Below the pieces are notes generated by a model that was not told the origin of the DNA, searched no databases, and saw only the letters and a program-made list of their open reading frames with translations. The position numbers and the translations under genes were made by a program. Of a stretch of 7,052 nt of DNA, positions 1 to 5,705 are shown piece after piece. This DNA comes from an uncultured Lachnospiraceae bacterium (GTDB lineage: Bacteria; Bacillota; Clostridia; Lachnospirales; Lachnospiraceae). Every line of letters starts with the position of its first letter. Positions within the stretch are counted from its first letter, which is position 1. The stretch lies in NCBI GenBank assembly GCA_900549995.1, contig URQQ01000121.1, forward strand, positions 1-7,052, written 5' to 3'.

Positions 1-766
1 TGTCCTCATGGTTGAACGCCTGAACGATGTTGTGCCCGCCGTAGACCTCCTCCACCTGGCCGTTGATGTGCCCCAGGTATTCCTGCTGGGATTTGAAATA
101 TCCCTGTGATTTCTTTACAATCACAGAAATGAGTCCCATGGAAACCGGAAGAATCAGAAGCGCAATCAAAGTCATCAGCGGGCTGATACTCAGCATCATG
201 ATCAATACACCAATCAGTGTCGTCACTGCGGTGATCATCTGTGTCGCACTCTGGTTCAGACTCTGGCTGAGCGTATCCACATCATTCGTCACTCTGGAAA
301 GTATTTCACCGTGCGTATTCTTATCAAAATAACTCATCGGCATCCGGCTGATTTTCTCTGAAATTTCCTTTCGCATCTGGTACGTCATCTTCTGTGAAAC
401 CCCGGTCATAATGTAGCCCTGGATAAATGAAAATACCGCGCTTAATATATACAAGCCTAAGAGAAACAGAAGTATATGCGCAATTTTCGTAAAGTCAATC
501 CCTGATCCTCCGGATACTTTTCCAACCAGACCGTTAAAGATCTCCGTTGTAGCTTTTCCCAGTATCTTTGGTCCCACAATATTGAAAATTGTTCCGCCGA
601 TGGCAAATAAAATTACAAAAAAGATGGAAACTTTGAATTTCCCAATATAGCCGAGAAGGGTTTTCATTGTACCTTTAAAATCTTTGGCTTTCTCACCGCC
701 CATCATTCTTCCGCCCGGGCCGTGTCCACCCATGGGGCCTCTTCTTTTCGGTGCGTTGTTACTCAT
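1..766 (-). CDS. ABC exporter half-transporter, second subunit (partial, N-terminal 255 aa)
   Basis: This is the start of a type IV (exporter-fold) ABC protein. The gene runs off the left edge, so only the N-terminus and part of the membrane domain are visible; the nucleotide-binding domain is outside. I translated it by hand from the ATG at 766-764. Residues 1-25 form a Gly/Met/Arg/His-rich cytoplasmic tail (for example PMGGHGPGGRMMGG). Likely membrane segments lie near residues 45-68, 96-120 and two between 176 and 217. The motif YFDKNTHGEILSRVTNDVD (146-164) is the conserved intracellular-loop/coupling-helix region of ABC exporters. The start is supported by GGAGGTG about 7 nt upstream. 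The ATG lies inside the 3' end of the preceding exporter gene (8-nt overlap), implying translational coupling and a heterodimer. Because the partner has a degenerate ATP site, I infer this subunit carries the canonical Walker B Glu and H-loop His, but these are not visible. Its substrate cannot be read from the sequence; a drug, lipid or peptide is possible. Confidence 0.93.
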   Translation of the reverse strand, partial: MSNNAPKRRGPMGGHGPGGRMMGGEKAKDFKGTMKTLLGYIGKFKVSIFFVILFAIGGTIFNIVGPKILGKATTEIFNGLVGKVSGGSGIDFTKIAHILLFLLGLYILSAVFSFIQGYIMTGVSQKMTYQMRKEISEKISRMPMSYFDKNTHGEILSRVTNDVDTLSQSLNQSATQMITAVTTLIGVLIMMLSISPLMTLIALLILPVSMGLISVIVKKSQGYFKSQQEYLGHINGQVEEVYGGHNIVQAFNHED

Positions 767-3116
767 GGCTTTTCACCTCCCCACTGTTGTCTGTTCTCTG
801 CAAGTCACGTTCTAATTCCTTCTCCGATAACTGGGAAGAAGCAATCTGATAATATACATCGCAGTTTTTAAGCAGTTCTCTATGTGTTCCCTTGCCTGCG
901 ATTTTCCCGTCATCCAGCACAATGATCTGTTCTGCATGAAGAATTGTACTGATTCTCTGTGCCACGATCAGCACTGTGCTGTCTGAAGTATGCTCTTTCA
1001 GCGCATGTCTGAGCACTGTATCTGTCTTATAATCAAGAGCTGAAAAACTGTCATCAAAGATAAAAATATCGGGATTCTTTGCAATCGCTCTCGCAATGGA
1101 CAGTCTCTGTTTCTGGCCTCCCGAAACGTTCGATCCTCCCTGTGCAATATGGCTTTCATACTGCTCATTTTTCTCTTCGATGAAATCTCTTGCCTGGGCA
1201 ATCTGTGCCGCCTCTATCATCTCCGCTTCCGTTGCATCTGGTTTGCCATAAGTAATATTAGATGCAATCGTACCCGAGAACAGGATTCCTTTCTGAGGCA
1301 CAAATCCAAGACGTTCTCTCAGCTGATGCTGTGTCACATCTTTGATATTTACACCATCCACCGTAATCTTTCCTTCTGTGGCATCATAAAATCTTGGAAT
1401 GAGGTTGACAAGCGTTGATTTTCCGCTTCCGGTGCTTCCAATGATCGCAGTCGTCTTCCCTGGTTCAGCAGTAAATGTAATATCATGCAGTACATCTTCT
1501 TCTGCTCCCGGATAACGGAAAGACACATGCTCAAAGGTAAGAAGCCCTTTCCCTTCTTTCGGGAATTCGGCCGGCTTCTGAGGATCATCGATAATTGTCT
1601 CGCTGATAAGCACTTCATTGACGCGGTCCGCTGACACTGCAGCTCTTGGCAGCATGACGGATATCATACAGATCATAAGGAATGCCATGATAATCTGCAT
1701 TGTATACTGTATAAATGCCATCATATCACCGACCTGCATCTGTCCGCTGTCGATTCCATGCGCACCGGTCCATACGATCAATACGGTAATACCATTCATG
1801 ATAAACATCATCATCGGCATCATAAATGTCATGGCACGGTTGACGAACAGGTTGGTTTTCGTCAGATCCTTATTGGCAATATCAAAACGTTTCTCTTCGT
1901 GTTTCTCATTGCTGAATGCACGGATGACCGGAAGCCCTGTCAGAATTTCCCTTGTGACAAGATTCAGTTTATCTACCAGTTTCTGTACAATTTTGAATTT
2001 CGGCATCACCATTGTAAACAGTACAACGACAACCAGAACAATCATAATCACAGCTAAAGCCAGTATCCATGACATATCTGCGTTCGTGTGGAACACTTTG
2101 AATACCGCTCCCACTCCAATAATCGGTGCGTAAAGCACCATACGCAGAAGCATTACAGTCAGCATCTGAATCTGCTGGATATCGTTGGTACTTCTTGTAA
2201 TTAAAGAAGCTGTTGAAAACTTATCAAATTCGCTGTTGGAAAAACCAACGACTTTTTTAAACACATTACTTCTCAGATTACGTCCATTAGCCGCAGCCAC
2301 TCTGGAAGCGAGAAGCCCTACGATCACGCTGGCTGCCATGCCAAGGAATGCAAGCCCAAGCATTTTCGCACCTGTAATAAGAATGTACTGGATCTGGATA
2401 TGATCCATGTCAATTCCAAGATTCTGATAAGCCGTTTTGATATATAGCGTCGCCGCCTGTTCGATCATTGTATCGGGCATATCGGAAATTTTATCCTCAA
2501 TTGACTTGATTGTCTCCTCTCTCTGCTCCTGTGGCATCATGGAAAACATGTCAAAGATATCCATGTCTTTTCCTGCCATAGCCTGTGCCTGAGAAGCCTG
2601 GGCTGCCTGCATCTGTTCCTGGCTCTGCGGATCATTTTCCGCCTGACCCGGCATTGCTGCCTGGCCCTGCATTGCTGCCGCATCCGGTGACTGCATCCCT
2701 GACATCATGGAATCCATCATTTTCTTTGTATCTTCATCGTCAGAGCTCATCGCTGATACAATCATCATCGGTTTTCCGAGCACTTCCGTTAATTTATCTG
2801 CCTTTTTCTCATCTTTCAGAATGCCGTCTTTTAACACATATGCCTCTTTGTCATATGTTTTTGTATCCTTTTTATATGCATCCTTCACCGTATCCTGATT
2901 CTTTTCCGATACGAATAAAAGCAGTTTATCCATATCTTCCACAGAAATCTGTTCCGGTATGGATGTATCAATTCCTCCCTGCTGGATTCCGACATTGACA
3001 ACATCGGACGTATATCCCGGCAGCGAAAGATCACAGTATGCCTGCAGCACAAGCACAGCAAGAATTGCTACAATTGCGGCCGCATACGGTTTTAAATACT
3101 TAAATAAATTTTTCAT
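759..3116 (-). CDS. ABC exporter half-transporter, first subunit, degenerate ATP site and Met/Gln-rich external insert (785 aa)
   Basis: This is a fused membrane plus ATPase half-transporter. TM1 is at about residues 12-29. It is followed by an unusually long segment (about 30-238) before TM2 (about 240-270); half-transporters of this type usually have about 580-600 residues, so the insert explains the length. Residues 131-196 of the insert are rich in Met, Gln and Ala. The nucleotide-binding domain shows an A-loop Tyr535, Walker A GSTGSGKST (560-568), Q-loop Gln608, signature VSGGQ (664-668), Walker B IFIFDD (684-689) and D-loop SALD (692-695). Two catalytic positions deviate: Asp689 replaces the Walker B Glu and Gln720 (VAQRIST) replaces the H-loop His. 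Both are typical of the degenerate subunit in heterodimeric exporters such as TM287/288 and LmrCD. The ATG has a modest AAAGGGA site upstream and lies 20 nt after the marR stop. The downstream exporter gene overlaps by 8 nt. Multidrug or toxic-compound export is likely from the MarR context, but the substrate is unknown. Confidence 0.95.
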   Translation of the reverse strand: MKNLFKYLKPYAAAIVAILAVLVLQAYCDLSLPGYTSDVVNVGIQQGGIDTSIPEQISVEDMDKLLLFVSEKNQDTVKDAYKKDTKTYDKEAYVLKDGILKDEKKADKLTEVLGKPMMIVSAMSSDDEDTKKMMDSMMSGMQSPDAAAMQGQAAMPGQAENDPQSQEQMQAAQASQAQAMAGKDMDIFDMFSMMPQEQREETIKSIEDKISDMPDTMIEQAATLYIKTAYQNLGIDMDHIQIQYILITGAKMLGLAFLGMAASVIVGLLASRVAAANGRNLRSNVFKKVVGFSNSEFDKFSTASLITRSTNDIQQIQMLTVMLLRMVLYAPIIGVGAVFKVFHTNADMSWILALAVIMIVLVVVVLFTMVMPKFKIVQKLVDKLNLVTREILTGLPVIRAFSNEKHEEKRFDIANKDLTKTNLFVNRAMTFMMPMMMFIMNGITVLIVWTGAHGIDSGQMQVGDMMAFIQYTMQIIMAFLMICMISVMLPRAAVSADRVNEVLISETIIDDPQKPAEFPKEGKGLLTFEHVSFRYPGAEEDVLHDITFTAEPGKTTAIIGSTGSGKSTLVNLIPRFYDATEGKITVDGVNIKDVTQHQLRERLGFVPQKGILFSGTIASNITYGKPDATEAEMIEAAQIAQARDFIEEKNEQYESHIAQGGSNVSGGQKQRLSIARAIAKNPDIFIFDDSFSALDYKTDTVLRHALKEHTSDSTVLIVAQRISTILHAEQIIVLDDGKIAGKGTHRELLKNCDVYYQIASSQLSEKELERDLQRTDNSGEVKSHE

Positions 3117-3136
3117 AGCAGCTATCCCTTTCTAGT

Positions 3137-3613
3137 CTATTCTTTATGATTCATATTCGGTCCCGGGCAGATTCTCACTCCCGATTTCTTCAGATTACGA
3201 ATCAGATTCCCCCTCATCTCAAGTATCAGGCGTCGGAATAAAAGCTTCTCCTCCACACTGAGCCCTTCAAACACAATCTCCTCCAGCTGGTTAAATACCC
3301 CTTTCATCGCATTGATACAATGCAGTCCCTGCTCTGTAATATACAGACGTATCACCCGCTGATCTTTCTCATCGTGCCTTCTGGTCAGGTATCCCTCCTG
3401 CTCCATCTTCTGAATCGCCACCGTAATCGACGGCGGTGTCACATTCAGCATCTGAGCCAGCTCCCGCTGCGAAAGACTCCCTTTTTTAGACAACGTCATC
3501 AGGATTCCCGCCTGATGAGGTTTGAGATTATATTTCTCAAGGAAAACCATAGTCTGCTGCCTGTAAAGATGCGCTACCTGATTCAATACAAGCTGCGTTG
3601 GTTCCTCTTTCAC
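3137..3613 (-). CDS. MarR-family winged-helix transcriptional regulator (158 aa)
   Basis: This is a DNA-binding regulator of the MarR family, expected to act as a dimer whose operator binding is relieved by small ligands. Numbered from the GTG at 3613-3611, the winged helix-turn-helix spans about 28-95. The stretch SLSQRELAQMLNV (46-58) leads into the recognition helix TPPSITVAIQKMEQEGYL (59-76). The wing is RRHDEKDQRVIRLYIT (78-93), and the C-terminal dimerisation helices follow. I chose the GTG because a run of seven G (3627-3621) lies 7 nt upstream and can serve as a Shine-Dalgarno site. The in-frame ATG at 3634-3632, seven codons earlier, has no such site and would lie only about 10 nt from the predicted transcription start. 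That longer form would be 165 aa. The gene is first in an operon with the two exporter genes, so it probably controls its own expression and theirs. The family call is firm; the ligand is unknown. Confidence 0.93.
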   Translation of the reverse strand: MKEEPTQLVLNQVAHLYRQQTMVFLEKYNLKPHQAGILMTLSKKGSLSQRELAQMLNVTPPSITVAIQKMEQEGYLTRRHDEKDQRVIRLYITEQGLHCINAMKGVFNQLEEIVFEGLSVEEKLLFRRLILEMRGNLIRNLKKSGVRICPGPNMNHKE

Positions 3614-3620
3614 TTTCCAT

Positions 3621-3627
3621 CCCCCCC
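3621..3627 (-). promoter_or_regulatory. Unusual poly-G ribosome binding site of marR
   Basis: On the minus strand seven G in a row are followed by ATGGAAA and then the GTG codon chosen as the marR start. The run can pair with the CCUCC of 16S rRNA, though it is not a textbook AGGAGG. The spacing (7 nt) fits. No comparable site precedes the upstream ATG at 3634. Confidence 0.5.
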
Positions 3628-3628
3628 A

Positions 3629-3650
3629 ATTCATTAGTCATCTAACGATT
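3629..3650. promoter_or_regulatory. Putative MarR operator (imperfect palindrome) over the marR transcription start
   Basis: On the plus strand ATTCATTAG (3629-3637) and CTAACGATT (3642-3650) are near-perfect inverted copies, with 7 of 9 positions pairing, around a 4-nt centre TCAT. The inner TTAG/CTAA half-sites resemble those bound by many MarR proteins. The palindrome begins next to the -10 box (3651-3656) and covers the predicted transcription start near 3644, an ideal place for repression. Being adjacent to a MarR gene, it is the likely autoregulatory operator. This is inference from position and symmetry. Confidence 0.5.
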
Positions 3651-3679
3651 ATTCTATGTAGATTTTCCATTTATGTCAA
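3651..3679 (-). promoter_or_regulatory. Sigma-A-type promoter of the marR-ABC exporter operon
   Basis: Minus strand: -35 box TTGACA (3679-3674, perfect consensus), a 17-nt spacer, and -10 box TAGAAT (3656-3651, 5 of 6). The sequence upstream of the -35 (about 3682-3733) is almost pure A/T with phased A and T runs and could act as an UP element. Transcription would start near 3644, about 30 nt before the GTG start of marR. Confidence 0.75.
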
Positions 3680-3750
3680 GATTTACTTATATATTTTATA
3701 CTTTTATAATATTTTTATACAAATAATTGATTAGCTGGTTAATTAATTTC

Positions 3751-3799
3751 GTCAATTGGGGACGTAATCCAATTGAAAAAGATTACGTCCCCAATTGAC
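3751..3799. repeat. Perfect 19-bp inverted repeat (REP/MITE-like hairpin)
   Basis: The left arm GTCAATTGGGGACGTAATC (3751-3769) and the right arm (3781-3799) are exact reverse complements, separated by 11 nt (3770-3780, CAATTGAAAAA). It lies between the terminator of the Fe-S unit and the promoter of the marR operon, outside both. No T-run follows on either strand, so it is not a standard intrinsic terminator. From memory, GGGGACG-containing extragenic hairpins recur in clostridial genomes, sometimes linked to IS200/REP-type Y1 transposases. No transposase gene or obvious target duplication is visible here. A non-autonomous mobile repeat is my best guess. Confidence 0.7.
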
Positions 3800-3823
3800 T
3801 TTAGACCTGTCCCAAAATGCAGC

Positions 3824-3848
3824 AAAACCGGCAGCTGTCCGCTGCCGG
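3824..3848 (-). terminator. Intrinsic terminator of the smsC-smsB unit
   Basis: Minus strand: the GC-rich stem CCGGCAGC / GCTGCCGG (3848-3841 and 3835-3828) with a 5-nt loop GGACA is followed at once by TTTT (3827-3824), then GCTGCATTTT. It lies 36 nt after the smsB stop codon, in the right orientation to end that transcript and keep it separate from the marR operon downstream. Confidence 0.8.
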
Positions 3849-3884
3849 CTAATTTAGCTCGCTCAATTTTCCATATTATATCTT

Positions 3885-4802
3885 CTATTTCAGGAACCCG
3901 TTGACGATCTGTTCTTCTGCCTCTTGTTCAGTAAGTCCGAGTGTCATGAGTTTAATGATCTGTTCTCCTGCGATTTTACCGATTGCCGCCTCATGTATGA
4001 GTGCCGCGTCTATGTTGTTTGCAGTAATTTCGGGGACGGCGCTGATTTTTGCATCATCCATAATAATGGCGTCGCATTCGCTGTGTCCGCTGCAGCTGTT
4101 ATTGCCATTGATCTTGGAGATGAATAACTGGGAGGAGTTTCCTTTCGCAACTGACCTGGAGATAATGTTGGCGGATGATCCCCTGCCGTCCAGATCCACT
4201 TTGAATTCGCTTGTGGCTGTCTGGTTACCGTGGGTCATCAGGCGTTCTGTCACAACGATACTGGCATCTGCGGAAAGTTTTGCATCCGTTTTCCGTATGG
4301 TAGAGTCCACACCTTTGATCTGGACGGTTTCCATCTCCATATATCCGCCCTCATCCACTTCCACGATCGTCTGCGGATTCATAATTCTTTTTCCGTTCCC
4401 ATCACCCTCGCCATAATGCTTTTCTACATATTTTACTTTCGCATTCTTACCGATAAAGAAACGGTGTATCCCATCATGCCGGCTGTCTTCGCTTCCGCCA
4501 TTGTGGATTCCGCATCCGGCAATAATAGTGACGTCTGCATCTTCACCTACAAAAAAATCATTATACACAACTTCCTGCAAGCCTGCCTGGCTCAGTATGA
4601 CAGGGATATGGACACTTTCGTTCTTTGTCCCCGGCCGGATTTTGATATCGATGCCGCTGACATCCTCCTTCGTCACAATTTCAATATTTTCCGTTGTATT
4701 CCTTTCAACGCTTTTCCCGTTTGCCCTGATATTAAATGCTCCCGCAGGAATCTCGTGAAGGCCCGCCACTGCTTCCAATAATTCTTTCTGTATATTGTCC
4801 AT
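3885..4802 (-). CDS. smsB: SmsB/SufB-like Fe-S cluster assembly scaffold, short form (305 aa)
   Basis: This belongs to the SufB/SufD family, whose members form a beta-helical scaffold that builds iron-sulfur clusters with the SufC ATPase in the cytosol. At 305 residues it is much shorter than classical SufB (about 470-495) or SufD (about 420) and begins near the beta-helix core. The C-terminal signature is clear: SECDAIIMDD (241-250) carries the conserved Cys (Cys243) that aligns with the functional Cys of SufB as I recall it, and LIHEAAIGKI (268-277) carries the conserved His270-Glu271 pair, followed by the EQ...G(L)TEQEA...IVNGF ending. An N-terminal cluster CGIH...RHDGIH (Cys97, His100, His109, His113) may be a metal or cluster site. 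The gene starts 2 nt after the smsC stop, with AAGGAGG (4819-4813) 10 nt before the ATG. The SmsC-SmsB two-gene layout matches the SMS (SUF-like minimal system) described in archaea and some bacteria. It could also be annotated simply as SufD/SufB family protein. Confidence 0.93.
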   Translation of the reverse strand: MDNIQKELLEAVAGLHEIPAGAFNIRANGKSVERNTTENIEIVTKEDVSGIDIKIRPGTKNESVHIPVILSQAGLQEVVYNDFFVGEDADVTIIAGCGIHNGGSEDSRHDGIHRFFIGKNAKVKYVEKHYGEGDGNGKRIMNPQTIVEVDEGGYMEMETVQIKGVDSTIRKTDAKLSADASIVVTERLMTHGNQTATSEFKVDLDGRGSSANIISRSVAKGNSSQLFISKINGNNSCSGHSECDAIIMDDAKISAVPEITANNIDAALIHEAAIGKIAGEQIIKLMTLGLTEQEAEEQIVNGFLK

Positions 4803-4804
4803 CT

Positions 4805-5539
4805 TTAGTCGGCCTCCTTTTCACAAAACTGCTCTTGCGCCATCTCAGAACTTTTCAAAAGTTCCGGCAAAATCTCTTCCTTTGTTCCCTGATTCCTGAT
4901 TTCACCATCTGCTATCATAACAACTTCATCCGCAATATTCAGAATCCTCTCCTGATGGGAAATGATGAAAATCGAACCATGAATCTTCTGGTGCATCTTT
5001 TCAAACACCCGGATCAGATTCTGGAAACTCCAAAGATCGATCCCGGCTTCCGGTTCATCAAAAAGTGATATCTTCGTCCCCCTTGCAAGCACAGTCGCAA
5101 TTTCAATTCTTTTAAGCTCCCCGCCGGAAAGACTTCCATCCACCTGCCGGGTCACGTAATCTCTCGCACAAAGTCCAACCGCCGAAAGATATTCGCAGGC
5201 TCCCGAGATTGTAATTTCTTCGCCTTTGGCAAGCTGGATCAGATCAAATACCGTAACTCCCTTAAATCTGACAGGCTGCTGGAATGCATAGCTGATCCCC
5301 GCCTTCGCCCGCTCCGTGATACTCATCCTGGTAATGTCCACACCGTCAAGCAGAATCTGCCCTTTCGAAGGCTTCTCAATTCCTGCAATGATCTTCGCAA
5401 GCGTCGATTTACCTCCGCCGTTTGGCCCCGTAATTACTATAAATTTATTGTCCTGCAGCTTCAGGTTTATATTTTTTAAAATGCCTTTTACATCTGATGC
5501 GCCTGGTACTTCAAAAGAAATATTTCTTAACTCAAGCAT
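4805..5539 (-). CDS. smsC: SmsC/SufC-like Fe-S assembly ATPase (244 aa)
   Basis: This is a soluble ABC-type ATPase of the SufC family that dimerises on the SufB-type scaffold and drives conformational changes for cluster assembly. Numbered from the ATG at 5539: Walker A GPNGGGKST (38-46), Q-loop YAFQQP (Gln87/Gln88), signature LSGGE (137-141, followed by LKRIEIA as in SufC), Walker B KISLFDEPEAGID (156-168, catalytic Glu162) and H-loop His195 (IISHQ). There are no membrane segments, and the length is normal for SufC (about 245-250). The start is set by AGGAGG (5554-5549) 9 nt upstream; a longer frame to the ATG at 5560 would bury this site inside the coding sequence. The stop is 2 nt from smsB, so the pair is translationally linked. 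The signature, spacing of motifs and the smsB neighbour separate it from ATPases of membrane transporters. No SufS, SufU or SufD gene is beside it. Confidence 0.95.
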   Translation of the reverse strand: MLELRNISFEVPGASDVKGILKNINLKLQDNKFIVITGPNGGGKSTLAKIIAGIEKPSKGQILLDGVDITRMSITERAKAGISYAFQQPVRFKGVTVFDLIQLAKGEEITISGACEYLSAVGLCARDYVTRQVDGSLSGGELKRIEIATVLARGTKISLFDEPEAGIDLWSFQNLIRVFEKMHQKIHGSIFIISHQERILNIADEVVMIADGEIRNQGTKEEILPELLKSSEMAQEQFCEKEAD

Positions 5540-5548
5540 TTCTTTTCT

Positions 5549-5554
5549 CCTCCT
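5549..5554 (-). promoter_or_regulatory. Ribosome binding site that fixes the smsC start
   Basis: AGGAGG on the minus strand, 9 nt before the ATG at 5539-5537. It argues against the in-frame ATG seven codons upstream (5560), which has only ACAAAA before it. Confidence 0.85.
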
Positions 5555-5576
5555 GTCCATTTTTGTTCACATGCGC

Positions 5577-5705
5577 TTACGTGTATTTCAAATCGGCCAT
5601 ATACCTCAGCACCGCATCTGAATCCACTTCCATTACAGTATAATTGAACAATTGCTCAATTGTCAAATCATACCAGAGATGCCCCTTCTTTTCTATCTTT
5701 CCCAA
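5577..5705 (-). CDS. Possible small open frame between ybaK and smsC (18-42 codons, uncertain)
   Basis: I do not recognise this frame. A minus-strand reading frame from a TTG at 5705 to TAA at 5579-5577 encodes 42 residues (GKIEKKGHLWYDLTIEQL, then FNYTVMEVDSDAVLRYM, then ADLKYT); the only ATG in it (5633) gives 18 residues, MEVDSDAVLRYMADLKYT. In its favour, the base composition is close to that of neighbouring genes and unlike the AT-rich gaps elsewhere, and the conceptual peptide looks protein-like. Against it, no start codon has a well-placed ribosome site, and the frame overlaps both the last 13 nt of ybaK and a good promoter sequence. It could be a short gene, a gene remnant, or chance. 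A 42-codon frame open by chance is not rare. Confidence 0.2.
   Translation of the reverse strand: MGKIEKKGHLWYDLTIEQLFNYTVMEVDSDAVLRYMADLKYT
5637..5666 (-). promoter_or_regulatory. Putative sigma-A promoter of smsC-smsB
   Basis: Minus strand: -35 TTGACA (5666-5661, perfect), 18-nt spacer, -10 TATACT (5642-5637, 5 of 6). Transcription would start near 5630, giving a leader of about 90 nt before smsC. Its spacer is filled by a palindrome, suggesting regulation. ybaK upstream has no clear terminator, so some readthrough from ybaK is also possible. Confidence 0.6.
5648..5663. promoter_or_regulatory. Palindrome inside the sms promoter, candidate operator
   Basis: ACAATTG (5648-5654) and CAATTGT (5657-5663) are perfect inverted repeats around a 2-nt centre CT. 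With a one-base bulge the symmetry extends to TTGA / TCAA at both ends. It lies between the -35 and -10 boxes and overlaps the -35 box. A dimeric repressor bound here would block RNA polymerase. Iron-sulfur operons in Firmicutes are often controlled by Rrf2/IscR-type proteins, but no such gene is in the window and the assignment is inference. Confidence 0.45.

Noticed and set aside
1618..2133. Plus-strand 171-codon frame
   Set aside because: It is entirely antisense to the membrane domain of the exporter gene, whose motifs are intact; long antisense frames are a codon-usage artefact.
3901..4416. Plus-strand 171-codon frame
   Set aside because: It is antisense to smsB, with no ribosome site or domain; the smsB frame carries conserved family motifs.
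5644..5666. The palindrome between ybaK and smsC as a ybaK terminator
   Set aside because: The stem is AT-rich with a 2-nt centre too tight for a stable RNA hairpin, and no T-run follows; an operator reading fits better.
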